A stretch of 64,000 nucleotides of DNA from Streptomyces bluensis (GTDB taxonomy: Bacteria; Actinomycetota; Actinomycetes; Streptomycetales; Streptomycetaceae): assembly GCF_014650715.1 (NCBI RefSeq), contig NZ_BMVM01000001.1, forward strand, positions 930,001-994,000. Reading direction: 5' to 3'. A model generated the notes under the pieces. It saw only the letters and a list, made by a program, of their open reading frames with translations. It ran no database searches and was not told the origin of the DNA. A program made the position numbers and the translations under genes. Of this stretch, positions 52,589 through 60,971 are shown piece by piece (the first letter of the stretch is position 1; the number at the start of each line of letters is the position of its first letter).

Positions 52589-53035
52589 CTACGGTTGGGC
52601 CGTCTCCGTCACTATGGCCAGGAGCCGTATCTCGTCGTCCTGCTCCCGGTCGGCGACACCGACGGCGACCCAGCGACCGGATCCGTCCGCCTGCCACACG
52701 TTCAGCTCGTCGACGACGTGGCTCGCCGTGTTCCAGGGGTCGGGTATCACCTCGCCCCGATCGATGCGCAGTCTGAGGGTGAGCATGCCCCAGGGCAGCT
52801 GCTGCCGTCCCCAACGGCTGTTCAGCTGCTCGGAGATGGCCTCCTTGACGTCGTGGAAGTCCTCCGCCGTGCGTATGCGTTCCACCGCGTCGGCCGTGGG
52901 CGCCCCGTGGCTCGTCGCTAACTCCGCGATGAAATACCCCGGTCCTGCCATGCCGGCGTCCGACCTGCCGTGCTCCGCCGGGAAGGGGCGGGAGCACAGC
53001 TCGTCGATCGCGGCCAGGTACCGCTCGATGTCCAT
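52589..53035 (-). CDS. conserved hypothetical protein
   Basis: A 148-residue soluble acidic protein that I do not recognise. It starts MDIERYLAAIDELCSRPFPA and includes GPGYFIAELATSHGAPTADAVERIRTA, LNSRWGRQQLPWGMLTLRLR and HVVDELNVWQADGSGRWVAV. No signal or membrane segment. It looks like a small SMI1/immunity-style or DUF protein but no firm assignment is possible. It is convergent with mug, 25 bases apart. Confidence 0.72.
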   Translation of the reverse strand: MDIERYLAAIDELCSRPFPAEHGRSDAGMAGPGYFIAELATSHGAPTADAVERIRTAEDFHDVKEAISEQLNSRWGRQQLPWGMLTLRLRIDRGEVIPDPWNTASHVVDELNVWQADGSGRWVAVGVADREQDDEIRLLAIVTETAQP

Positions 53036-53094
53036 GCGGTCCAGTAAACCTGCCGGGACTGACAGTTGGGGGTGGGGGCTCCCCGCCCCGGAGG

Positions 53095-53817
53095 TCACGC
53101 GTCCCGGCGCCGGATGCTCCACGCTCCCGCCAGCAGCGCCGCCGCCGTCCAGCACGCGGTCACCGCGAGCCCGCTCCAGGGCCCGAGCGCTCCCTCGGAC
53201 GTCTCGTGGAGAACCATCTGTCCCGCCTTGTCGGGCAGGAAGTCGGCGACGGTGCCCGACATGTCTCCGACCACGAAGGAGACGAGGAGCAGAAACGGGA
53301 TCAGGATGCCGAGTGTGGCGACTCCGCTGCGCAGCAGGGCCGTGAGGCCGGTGGCGAGCAGGGCCATCAGCGCGAGGTAGACGCCACAGCCGACGGCTCC
53401 CCGCAGCCCCTCGGTCCAGGTGAGGCCGTTCGCCTTCTCGCCGAGGGCCGCCGTCCCCACGGCGAGGCTCACGAAGCCCGTGACCAGACCGACGGCCAGA
53501 GCCGGTACGCCGACGGCCATCGCCTTGGCCGCGAACCACCGCCCCCGCTGGGGCACGGCCGTCAACGAGACGCGCAGGGCGCCGCCCTGGAACTCGGACG
53601 AGACGGCCGTCGCGCCGAAGGCGACCGCCGCGACCTGCCCGAAGCTGACGCCGAAGAACGCCGAGAACAGCGCGTCGAAGCCGGTGCCGCCCGCGTCGAG
53701 TGCGGCGAGCGCGGAGAAGGCCGCGGTGGCGAGGACGATCGCTCCGAGGGCCCACAGCATCGACCGCAGGGTACGGATCTTGATCCACTCGGCGTGGAGT
53801 ACGGGTGCGAACGCCAT
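53095..53817 (-). CDS. ABC-2 type transporter permease
   Basis: A 240-residue protein with about six membrane helices: LWALGAIVLATAAFSALAAL, a VSFGQVAAVAFGATAVSSEFQGGALRVSLTAVP loop typical of ABC-2 permeases (E-x-x-x-G amphipathic segment), then GVPALAVGLVTGFVSLAVG, GVYLALMALLATGLTALL and LGILIPFLLLVSFVVG. It lies 2 bases after the ATPase gene on the same strand. The exporter substrate is unknown. The pair sits divergent from a two-component system that may sense the same compound. Confidence 0.9.
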   Translation of the reverse strand: MAFAPVLHAEWIKIRTLRSMLWALGAIVLATAAFSALAALDAGGTGFDALFSAFFGVSFGQVAAVAFGATAVSSEFQGGALRVSLTAVPQRGRWFAAKAMAVGVPALAVGLVTGFVSLAVGTAALGEKANGLTWTEGLRGAVGCGVYLALMALLATGLTALLRSGVATLGILIPFLLLVSFVVGDMSGTVADFLPDKAGQMVLHETSEGALGPWSGLAVTACWTAAALLAGAWSIRRRDA

Positions 53818-53819
53818 GG

Positions 53820-54749
53820 TCAGGCCTCCTGGGGCTGAGCGGGGGTCGTGGTGAACTCGGCTTCCGGGGCCGTCAGGTCGAGGTAGGCCTGCTCCAACGT
53901 GCCCTCTTCCGCCGAGAGTTCGAGGAGGGGCAGTCCGGCACCCGAGGCGAGGCGGCCGATGTCCTCCACGCGCGCGTGGTGAACGGTCCACCGCCCCTCG
54001 TCGTCCTCGCTCACTTCGTAACCGTGCCGCGCGAGGAGCTCCCGCAGTGCCGGGCCGTCCGTGGTGCGCACCCGGACGCGCGGCTCCACGCGCGCCTGGA
54101 TGAAGTCCCGCATGGGGGTGTCGGCGAGCAGCCGCCCACGGCCGAGGACGACCAGGTGGTCGGCGAAGGACGCGGTCTCGTTCATGAGGTGACTGGAGAC
54201 CAGGACGGTGCGGCCCTCGCGGGCGAGACGGCGCAGCAGTTCGCGGATCCAGATGATGCCTTCGGGGTCCAGACCGTTGGACGGCTCGTCGAGCAGCACC
54301 ACGGGCGGGTCACCGAGCAGGGCGGCCGCGATGCCCAGGCGCTGGCGCATCCCCAGGGAGTACGTCTTCACCCGGTGCCGCGCGACCGAGGCCAGTCCGG
54401 CCTCCTCCAGGACCTCGTCGACACGGCGGGCCCCGATGCGGTTGCTGACCGCGAGCGCCCGCAGGTGGTCGCGTGCGCTGCGTGAACCGTGCGGCGCCTG
54501 GGCGTCGAGCAGGGCGCCCACGTGGCGCAGGGGTTCGTCGAGGGTGGCGTAGGCGCGGCCGCCGACCCTGGCGGTGCCGGACGTCGGGCGGTCCAGGCCG
54601 AGGACGAGGCGCAGGGTGGTGGACTTCCCGGCGCCGTTCGGGCCGAGGAAGCCGGTGACCCGGCCGGGAAGCACGCGGAAGGTGAGGTGGTCCACGGCGC
54701 GCTTGCTGCCGTACTCCTTGGTGAGGTCCTGTACGTCGATGCTGGTCAT
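53820..54749 (-). CDS. ABC transporter ATP-binding protein (ABC-2 exporter)
   Basis: A 309-residue ATPase. IDVQDLTKEYGSKRAVDHLT, Walker A GFLGPNGAGKSTTLRL, signature TYSLGMRQRLGIAAAL, Walker B VVLLDEPSNGLDPEGI and SSHLMNETASFADHLVVLGRGRLLADTP. The C-terminal about 90 residues form the regulatory domain common in CcmA/DrrA-type proteins. It is the first gene of the minus-strand pair. Its upstream region of 109 bases is shared with the divergent histidine kinase gene. Confidence 0.92.
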   Translation of the reverse strand: MTSIDVQDLTKEYGSKRAVDHLTFRVLPGRVTGFLGPNGAGKSTTLRLVLGLDRPTSGTARVGGRAYATLDEPLRHVGALLDAQAPHGSRSARDHLRALAVSNRIGARRVDEVLEEAGLASVARHRVKTYSLGMRQRLGIAAALLGDPPVVLLDEPSNGLDPEGIIWIRELLRRLAREGRTVLVSSHLMNETASFADHLVVLGRGRLLADTPMRDFIQARVEPRVRVRTTDGPALRELLARHGYEVSEDDEGRWTVHHARVEDIGRLASGAGLPLLELSAEEGTLEQAYLDLTAPEAEFTTTPAQPQEA

Positions 54750-54806
54750 GGCGGACAGCCTGGCCGTGGCGGCGGGGCCGGGGCCTCCCCCGCGCGCGGA
54801 GGTCGT

Positions 54807-54824
54807 CTCCCCCGCTCGGGGGAG
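54807..54824. promoter_or_regulatory. inverted repeat in ABC/kinase divergent promoter region
   Basis: CTCCCCCG-CT-CGGGGGAG is a perfect 8-base inverted repeat in the 109-base gap between the exporter operon and the two-component operon. It could be an operator for the neighbouring response regulator. Hairpins of this kind are also common in Streptomyces, so the role is uncertain. Confidence 0.4.
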
Positions 54825-54858
54825 GTCCGTTGTCAGTGGTGGCTGACACGATGACCGA

Positions 54859-56013
54859 ATGGCCCGCTTCCTGCGCCCGCTGTTCCGGGGGACGACATAC
54901 ACGCGCTGGTTGCACCTGTGGGTGCCCATGCTGTTCGAGAGCGTGTGGCTGTTCATCGACATGTCGAAGCCCTGGGTGCCCGCGCTGGTGCTGATTCCGG
55001 TCGGGTTGATCCCGGCCGTGCGGCACGGCGAAGGTGTGCAGGCGCACTTGCTGCTGGTGCCGGGCAAGCGGGACTCGCGGATCTCCACCGTGCCGTCGGC
55101 GACATGGCGGGACCGGCTGCGTACGGTGCTGTGGCTGGAAGTGCGGATGGCGCTGGGCGCGGTGGCCATGGGCAGCACCGTCTGGGGGCCGGTGCTCTGC
55201 TTCGACCTGATGGGGGCGGCGTTCGGGCGCGTGCCGTACGACGACCCCCTTCTCGACATCACGCAGCCGCACTGGGCGTACGCCCTCCTGGCGCCGCTTC
55301 CCCTCCTCGCGCTGTACGGCCTCGTGGTCGGCCTCGGTGAGCTGGTCACCGTCATCGCGCGCCGTCTCCTGGGCCCCTCCCCCGCCGAGCGGCTCGCCGC
55401 CCTGGAGGAGCGCACCGAGCAGCTGCTGGAGCGCAACCGCATCGCCCGGGAACTGCACGACTCCATCGGGCACGCGCTGACGGTGGCGGTGGTGCAGGCG
55501 GGCGCGGCGCGGGCCGCGGGCGACCCGGAGTTCACCGACCGGGCCCTGGGCGCCATCGAGGACACCGGCCGGGCCGCGCTGGAGGACCTGGAGCGGGTCC
55601 TCGGCATTCTGCGCGAGGCGGACCGCCCGGTGAGCAGCCGCCCGACCCTGACCGAGGCCGACCGGCTGCTGGAGTCGGCGCGGGCCTCCGGCGCCAAGGT
55701 GGACGCCGAGCTCTCCGGTCCCCTGGAGACCGTGCCCGGCCCGGTCTCCCGCGAGGGTTACCGCATCCTCCAGGAATCGCTGACCAATGTGCTGCGGCAC
55801 GCGGGCGGCGTACCGGTCCGGGTGCGCGTCGCGGTCGCGGACGGCTCCCTCGGCCTGGAGGTCCGCAATCCGCTGACGGCGGAGATACCCGGGCCGGGGC
55901 GGGGCAGCGGGCTGCGGGGAATACGGGAGCGTGCCGCGCTGCTCGGCGGCCGGGCGCACACGGGCCCGGACCGGGGCGACTGGCAGGTGCGGGTCGAGCT
56001 GCCGCTGCGCTGA
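54859..56013 (+). CDS. two-component sensor histidine kinase (HisKA_3)
   Basis: A 384-residue membrane kinase. Four or more hydrophobic segments cover the first about 175 residues. A short coiled stretch (ERLAALEERTEQLLERNRIA) leads to the HisKA_3 phosphoacceptor (RELHDSIGHALTVAVVQAGAARA), and the HATPase has a REGYRILQESLTNVLRHAGG N-box and RGSGLRGIRERAALLGG G-box. This is the NarX/DesK class. It pairs with the LuxR-type regulator at 56108 and is divergent from an ABC exporter. Confidence 0.93.
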   Translation: MARFLRPLFRGTTYTRWLHLWVPMLFESVWLFIDMSKPWVPALVLIPVGLIPAVRHGEGVQAHLLLVPGKRDSRISTVPSATWRDRLRTVLWLEVRMALGAVAMGSTVWGPVLCFDLMGAAFGRVPYDDPLLDITQPHWAYALLAPLPLLALYGLVVGLGELVTVIARRLLGPSPAERLAALEERTEQLLERNRIARELHDSIGHALTVAVVQAGAARAAGDPEFTDRALGAIEDTGRAALEDLERVLGILREADRPVSSRPTLTEADRLLESARASGAKVDAELSGPLETVPGPVSREGYRILQESLTNVLRHAGGVPVRVRVAVADGSLGLEVRNPLTAEIPGPGRGSGLRGIRERAALLGGRAHTGPDRGDWQVRVELPLR

Positions 56014-56107
56014 CCGGTGGCGGCCGCAGCGGCCCTTCCAGGCCGGAAACCGACCCCCGTACCGTACTGCCGACCGCCGTACCACACTGTTGATCTAGTC
56101 TGACCGG

Positions 56108-56770
56108 ATGCCGGTCACCGTCCTGCTCGTCGACGACGAGCCCCTCGTCCGGGCGGGGCTGCGCGCCGTCCTGGAGGCACAGCCCGACATCGAGGTCGTC
56201 GGGGAGGCGGCCGACGGTGCCGCGGTGATCCCCTTGGTGCGGCAGCTGCGGCCGGACGTCGTGGCCATGGACGTCCGTATGCCGCTGCTGGACGGTATCG
56301 AGGCCACGCGTGCGGTGCTGCGGACCGTGCCGGAGCCGCCGAAGATCCTCGTGGTGACGACGTTCGAGAACGACGAGTACGTGTACGAGGCGCTGCGGGC
56401 GGGCGCCGACGGATTCCTGCTGAAGCGGGCCCGGCCGGCGGAGATCGTGCACGCGGTGCGACTGGTGGCGGAGGGGGAGTCGCTGCTGTTCCCGGCGTCG
56501 GTGCGGCAGTTGGCCGCCGAGTACGGGGACGACGGCGGGAACCGGGAGGCGCGGGCGGCCATGGAGCGGGCCGCGCTGACGGGGCGGGAGGCGGAGGTGC
56601 TGCGGCTGATGGCCCGCGGGCTGTCGAACGCGGAGATCGCCCGGCGGCTGGTCGTCGGCACGGAGACGGTGAAATCGCATGTGAGCTCCGTCCTCGCGAA
56701 GCTCGGCGCGCGGGACCGTACGCAGGCCGTGATCGCGGCGTACGAGTCGGGGTTCGTGGCTCCGGGCTGA
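56108..56770 (+). CDS. NarL/FixJ-family response regulator
   Basis: A 220-residue regulator. Receiver: VTVLLVDDEPLVRAGLRAVL, phospho-Asp in DVVAMDVRMPLLDGIEAT, KILVVTTFENDEYVYEALRAGADGFLLKRARP. LuxR-type HTH: LTGREAEVLRLMARGLSNAE, IARRLVVGTETVKSHVSSVL. Cognate partner of the kinase 94 bases upstream. Likely targets include the divergent exporter, by context only. Confidence 0.94.
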   Translation: MPVTVLLVDDEPLVRAGLRAVLEAQPDIEVVGEAADGAAVIPLVRQLRPDVVAMDVRMPLLDGIEATRAVLRTVPEPPKILVVTTFENDEYVYEALRAGADGFLLKRARPAEIVHAVRLVAEGESLLFPASVRQLAAEYGDDGGNREARAAMERAALTGREAEVLRLMARGLSNAEIARRLVVGTETVKSHVSSVLAKLGARDRTQAVIAAYESGFVAPG

Positions 56771-56907
56771 CGGGTGCGCCGGTGGTACGGGACGGGTCCG
56801 GGGCCGGTGGGGGCCCGCCCGCCGGTCCGGGCCGGTGAGGCCCTCGCCGCTGTCGGCCAGGGCGAGTAGCATCCGCCCAACACGCGCACGAGCTGGGAGG
56901 ACGGACG

Positions 56908-58065
56908 TTGGGGCGGCTGACCGGCGGGGATCCTTCGCTGCTGCGCAGGATCAATTCAGCGGTGGTGCTGCACGCGCTGCGCGCCACGGACCACGCGACG
57001 CTGACCGAGATCACCCGGGTGACCGGTCTGTCCCGGCCGACGGTCGAGGGCGTGGTCGAGGGGCTGGTCGAGACGGGACTCGTCGTGGAGCGGGCGGCCG
57101 AGGAGGGCGCCGCACGGCGGCAGGGGCGGCCCGCGCGGCGGTTCCGGTTCCGGGCGGAGGCCGGTCATCTGCTGGGCCTGGACATCGGCGCCCACCGAGT
57201 GACGGCGCTCGTCGCGGATCTGGACGGGCGGGTGCTGGGCACGCTGTCCAAGGACGTCGACGAGAAGGCGTCGGCGGACGAACGGCTGGAGCGGCTGCGC
57301 GCGACGGTCGCGGAACTGCTGCGTCGCGTGGGTGTCTCCCGCGGCTCGCTGCGCGCGGTCGGCGTGGGCAGTCCCGGGGTCGTAGAGGCCGACGGCACGG
57401 TGCGGCTGGGCACGGCCCTTCCGGAGTGGACGGGGCTGAAGCTGGGCGAGCGGCTGAGCCGTTCGTTCAAGTGCCCGGTGCTGGTCGAGAACGACGCCAA
57501 CGCGGCGGCGGTCGCGGAGCACTGGAAGGGCGCGGGCACCGACACCGACGACATGGTGTTCGTGCTGGCGGGCCTCAGTCCCGGCGCCGGTTCACTGATC
57601 GGCGGGCGGCTGCACCGGGGGTACGGGGGCGCGGCCGGGGAGATCGGCGCGCTGCATCTGCTGGGCCGCGGGGCCAGGCCGGAGGCGTTGCTGTCGACCA
57701 CCGACGAGCCCCTGCATCCCCTGGACGAGCAGGCGGTGGCCGACGTGTTCGCGCACGCGCGTGAGGGCGACGAGCGGGCCCGCGCGGCCGTCGACCGCTT
57801 CGTCGACCGGCTCGTCCACGACGTGGCGGCGCTCGTGCTGGCACTCGACCCCGAGGTGGTCGTCATCGGCGGCTGGGCGGCCGGTCTCGACGGGGTGCTC
57901 GACCCGCTGCGCGGCGAACTGGCGCGCTGCTGCCTGCGCCCGCCCAGGGTGACGCTCTCCAAGCTGGGAGGGGCGGCCGTCGCGACCGGAGCGCTGCGGC
58001 TGGCGCTGGACCATGTGGAGGAGGAGCTGTTCGCGGTGGAGAGCACGGTGACGGCGCGGCGCTGA
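56908..58065 (+). CDS. ROK-family transcriptional regulator / sugar kinase-like
   Basis: A 385-residue protein. An N-terminal winged helix (about residues 12-75: LLRRINSAVVLHALRATDHATLTEITRVTGLSRPTVEGVV) precedes a ROK domain (LGLDIGAHRVTALVADLDG, GVGSPGVVEADG, VENDANAAAVAEHW, ALDPEVVVIGGWAAG). The zinc-binding Cys cluster of NagC/Mlc-type ROKs (CxCGxxGCxE) is not present in the usual place, where the text reads GEIGALHLLGRG, so metal binding and kinase activity are doubtful. TTG start with GGGAGGA 7 bases upstream. It is convergent with a GntR gene across a hairpin. Confidence 0.9.
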   Translation: MGRLTGGDPSLLRRINSAVVLHALRATDHATLTEITRVTGLSRPTVEGVVEGLVETGLVVERAAEEGAARRQGRPARRFRFRAEAGHLLGLDIGAHRVTALVADLDGRVLGTLSKDVDEKASADERLERLRATVAELLRRVGVSRGSLRAVGVGSPGVVEADGTVRLGTALPEWTGLKLGERLSRSFKCPVLVENDANAAAVAEHWKGAGTDTDDMVFVLAGLSPGAGSLIGGRLHRGYGGAAGEIGALHLLGRGARPEALLSTTDEPLHPLDEQAVADVFAHAREGDERARAAVDRFVDRLVHDVAALVLALDPEVVVIGGWAAGLDGVLDPLRGELARCCLRPPRVTLSKLGGAAVATGALRLALDHVEEELFAVESTVTARR

Positions 58066-58110
58066 GCGGCATCGGGCCTCGCTGAGCCTCGCGCCATCGG
58101 GCACGAACAT

Positions 58111-58135
58111 CGCGCCCCGGGCATCCCGGGGCGCG
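58111..58135. terminator. bidirectional hairpin between ROK and GntR genes
   Basis: A perfect 11-base-pair stem CGCGCCCCGGG / CCCGGGGCGCG with a 3-base loop lies between the two convergent genes. Confidence 0.85.
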
Positions 58136-58158
58136 ACTGGGGCGGATTCCCGGAGGGT

Positions 58159-58920
58159 TCAGGAGGCGTGGCGCTCCGGACCGTGGTGGATCTCGACGCC
58201 GTCGTGGTCACCGAACGTCAGCCGGCAGGTGTCGGCGCGGTAGGTGGCCACGGACACCGCCGCGGTGCGCCCCTCGGCGAAGAAGCGGGTCGTGACGACG
58301 AGGACCGGGGCGCCGGGCAGCCGGTCGAGCTCCTTGGCGTCCTCCGCGCTGGCCGAGCCCAGCTCCACCGCACGGTCCCGGCCCTCCAGCTCCAGGTGCT
58401 GGAGCTCGCGCAGCACGGCACGCGCGCGGGCCGCACCGGAGGGGGTGTCTATGGCGGGGAGGCCGGGCACGGAGGACGCCGGGACGTACAGCAGTTCGGC
58501 GGCGACGGGCTGGCCTCGGCTCACCCGGGAGCGGCGCACCGTGTGCACCTGCTCGCCGTGGACGGACTCCAGGATGTGGGCCACCGCCGGGGGCGGAGTC
58601 GCCACCGTGCAGTCGGCGGGCTGCCAGGCGTCGCCGGGCGCGCCCGGCCAGGACTGCTCCCCGGTTCCGACGGCCACACCCATGCGCGGCGGGGCGACAG
58701 TGGTGCCGACGCCGCGACGGCGCTGGAGCCGGCCCTCCAGTTCGAGCTGCTCCAGTGCCTGGCGGAGCGTGGCGCGGGCCACGCCGAAGCGCGCCGCGAG
58801 GTCACGCTCGTTGGGCAGGATCTCGCCCACCGAGAACTCGGAGTCCAGTGCCTCACTGAGCACGGTCTTGAGATGCCGGTACTTCGGCTCCGGCGCCGTT
58901 TCGAGCTGCGTGGTCCCCAC
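58159..58920 (-). CDS. GntR/HutC-family transcriptional regulator
   Basis: A 253-residue regulator. Winged helix at residues about 15-80 (YRHLKTVLSEALDSEFSVGE, RDLAARFGVARATLRQALEQL, RRRGVGTTVAPP). UTRA ligand domain at about 105-245 (TVRRSRVSRGQPVAAELLYV, APVLVVTTRFFAEGRTAAVSVATYRAD). HutC/DasR-type regulators sense phosphosugars or amino-acid derivatives. GTG start at 58920. A good promoter lies 78-106 bases upstream. Target genes are not apparent. Confidence 0.9.
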   Translation of the reverse strand: MGTTQLETAPEPKYRHLKTVLSEALDSEFSVGEILPNERDLAARFGVARATLRQALEQLELEGRLQRRRGVGTTVAPPRMGVAVGTGEQSWPGAPGDAWQPADCTVATPPPAVAHILESVHGEQVHTVRRSRVSRGQPVAAELLYVPASSVPGLPAIDTPSGAARARAVLRELQHLELEGRDRAVELGSASAEDAKELDRLPGAPVLVVTTRFFAEGRTAAVSVATYRADTCRLTFGDHDGVEIHHGPERHAS

Positions 58921-58997
58921 CCTGTCCTCCGCGTTTCGCCGTGGCCGGCGGCGTTTTAGCGCCCTTGTTTATTAAAGGTTGTTGCACTTTCTCTGCG

Positions 58998-59026
58998 ACC
59001 ATAAGGCGGCCCCCACCCTTGGTCAA
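58998..59026 (-). promoter_or_regulatory. promoter of the GntR/HutC gene
   Basis: On the minus strand TTGACC (59021-59026) and TATGGT (58998-59003) are separated by exactly 17 bases, close to the HrdB consensus. An unusually AT-rich stretch (58960-58985) follows in the leader and may hold the regulator's own site. Confidence 0.65.
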
Positions 59027-59065
59027 GACCAATCCCGGGGAGTGCGGCGGCTGGTGGGGCGGCGG

Positions 59066-59983
59066 CTAGGGCCTGTCGCGCGACGGCCGGTGGTCGACCG
59101 GCAGCGACAGCAGCTTCCGCGGGTTGCGCAGGATGTAGACGCACTGGACGCGGCCGTCCACGACGTCGAGTTGCAGCACGTTGTCGACCTTGTCGCCGGA
59201 GAGGGTGACCAGCGCGGGGCCGCCGTTGATCTCCATGAAGCGGAACGCCGCGTCCGGTACACCCTTCCGGGCCACGCCGTGCAGGAACCGCCCCACCTTG
59301 TCGGCCGACTCCAGCACGCGCACGGGCGCCTGCGCGAGGCCGCCGCTGTCGCCCACCAGGCGTACGTCGGGGGCCAGCAGCGCCATGAGGTCCTCCAGGT
59401 CGCCCCCGGCCGCGGCGGCGAGGAACTTCTCCGTCATCTCGCGGCGTTCGGCGGGGTCCACCTCGTAGCGCGGCCGCCGCTCGTCCACGTGCTTGCGGGC
59501 CCGCCCGGCGAGCTGGCGCACGGCGGGCTCGTTGCGGTCGAGGACGGCCGCGATGTCGGCGTACGGGTAGCCGAAGGCCTCGCGGAGGACGAACACCGCG
59601 CGCTCCAGCGGCGACAGGGATTCCAGGACGACGAGGACGGCCAGCGAGACGGAGTCGGCGAGCACGGCCCGCTCGGCGGCGTCCGGAACCGTGTCCGCGA
59701 AGTCCGTGACGTACGGCTCGGGCAGCCAGGGGCCGACGTACGCCTCGTTGCGCGACCTCACGTGGCGCAGCCGGTCGATGGCGAGCCGGGTGGTGATCCG
59801 GACGAGGTAGCCGCGTGGTGCGCGCACGTCGGAAGGGTCGGTTCCGGACCAGCGCAGCCACGTCTCCTGGACCACGTCCTCCGCGTCGGCCACCCGCCCG
59901 AGCATGCGGTAGGCGACACCCATCAGGACGGGACGGTGCTCTTCGAAGACCTCGGTCGCGGTGTCGGTGGTCACGCCCTCCAT
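59066..59983 (-). CDS. ECF sigma factor, SigJ/ECF41-like, with SnoaL-type C-terminal domain
   Basis: A 305-residue sigma factor. Sigma2: FEEHRPVLMGVAYRMLGRVADAEDVVQETWLRW. Sigma4: LESLSPLERAVFVLREAFGYPYADIAAVLDRNEPAVRQLAGRARKHV. The last about 110 residues are a SnoaL/NTF2-like fold (FLAAAAGGDLEDLMALLAPDVRLVGDSGG, VDNVLQLDVVDGRVQCVYILRNPRKL). ECF41 factors use this extension as a built-in regulator instead of a separate anti-sigma factor. ATG 59983 overlaps the end of the EamA gene by 13 bases, so the two are co-transcribed. Confidence 0.92.
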   Translation of the reverse strand: MEGVTTDTATEVFEEHRPVLMGVAYRMLGRVADAEDVVQETWLRWSGTDPSDVRAPRGYLVRITTRLAIDRLRHVRSRNEAYVGPWLPEPYVTDFADTVPDAAERAVLADSVSLAVLVVLESLSPLERAVFVLREAFGYPYADIAAVLDRNEPAVRQLAGRARKHVDERRPRYEVDPAERREMTEKFLAAAAGGDLEDLMALLAPDVRLVGDSGGLAQAPVRVLESADKVGRFLHGVARKGVPDAAFRFMEINGGPALVTLSGDKVDNVLQLDVVDGRVQCVYILRNPRKLLSLPVDHRPSRDRP

Positions 59984-60924
59984 CCCAGCCGACGGGTGCC
60001 GCCCTGTCCAGGCGACACCCGTCGGCCGCTCCGGCCTGCCGGACCGGACGTGGCGCGGTCGGGCGCCCGGGATCCCAGGGCGACCCCGGCACCGACCAGC
60101 GCGCTGCCGAGTGCCTGCGCGAGGCCGAACGAGCCCGTGCCGACGAGTGGGGCGGTGCAGGCGGCGGCCACGGGGATGAGGCCGGAGAACAGCGTGGCGC
60201 GCTCCGCGCCGAGGCGCTGCATGCCCATGTACCAGCAGACGAAGCCGATGACGGTGACGACCACCGCCTGCCACAGCAGCGCGGCCGTCTCGGTCGGGTC
60301 CGGCGTGCGCAGCCAGGCGGTGCCCTCCGTGAGGATCCCGGCCACCGCCGACTCGATGGCGGCGATCCCGCACACCGTGGCCGACAGCAGCCGTGGGCCG
60401 AGCGGGCGCAGCACCGGCACGGCGAGCACCGCGAAGCCGACCTCCCCCGCCAGCGCGCCCACGGAGAAGGCGATTCCGGCGCCGTCGGTACGGCCCCACC
60501 CCTGGACCGTGAACGCGCCCGCCGCGACGAGTGACGCGCCGTACAGGACGAGCCGTTGCGGACGGCGTCCCTCCATGAGGGGGACGACCACGGCGACGAC
60601 CACGGGGGCACAGCCCACGAAGACGCCGGGTACGGCGGGTTCGGCGGTGCGCTCGGCCGCGATCACCGCGAGGTTGAACCCGACCATGCCGACGGCCGCG
60701 AGCAGCGCCAGCCGCGCCCACTGACGCGGGGCCAGCCGCCGCAGGGGTGCCGAGCCGCCGCGGCCGACCAGCGGGAGGAGCAGCAGACAGGCGAGGCCGT
60801 AGCGGAGGAACTGACCGCCCGCGTACGGGTAGTCACCGAGGACGCTGTTGGCGGTGAAGGAGGCGCCGACAAGGACGCAGGCGACGGCGGTGAGGAGGGT
60901 TCCGCGGGTGGTCGTGGCGTTCAT
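59971..60924 (-). CDS. EamA/DMT-family transporter
   Basis: A 317-residue inner membrane protein with ten hydrophobic segments in two EamA repeats (LLTAVACVLVGASFTANSVL ... FLRYGLACLLLLPLV, FVGCAPVVVAVVVPLMEG; second repeat VGALAGEVGFAVLAVPVL ... VIGFVCWYMGMQRLGAERAT, LFSGLIPVAAACTAPLVG). DMT proteins export amino acids or metabolites. It is divergent from a MocR regulator with 47 bases between the start codons and overlaps the downstream sigma factor gene. Confidence 0.9.
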   Translation of the reverse strand: MNATTTRGTLLTAVACVLVGASFTANSVLGDYPYAGGQFLRYGLACLLLLPLVGRGGSAPLRRLAPRQWARLALLAAVGMVGFNLAVIAAERTAEPAVPGVFVGCAPVVVAVVVPLMEGRRPQRLVLYGASLVAAGAFTVQGWGRTDGAGIAFSVGALAGEVGFAVLAVPVLRPLGPRLLSATVCGIAAIESAVAGILTEGTAWLRTPDPTETAALLWQAVVVTVIGFVCWYMGMQRLGAERATLFSGLIPVAAACTAPLVGTGSFGLAQALGSALVGAGVALGSRAPDRATSGPAGRSGRRVSPGQGGTRRLGWRA

Positions 60925-60948
60925 GGCGGTGACGCTACGAAGGCGGGC

Positions 60949-60965
60949 GGTCCGGTTTAAGGTCC
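60949..60965. promoter_or_regulatory. GGTCC direct repeat in EamA/MocR promoter
   Basis: GGTCC at 60949-60953 and 60961-60965 is spaced 12 bases start to start around GGTTTAA, in the 47-base gap between the divergent genes. MocR regulators often bind short direct repeats, so this is a candidate site. TTTAAG may double as a -10 element. Confidence 0.4.
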
Positions 60966-60971
60966 ACTTCC

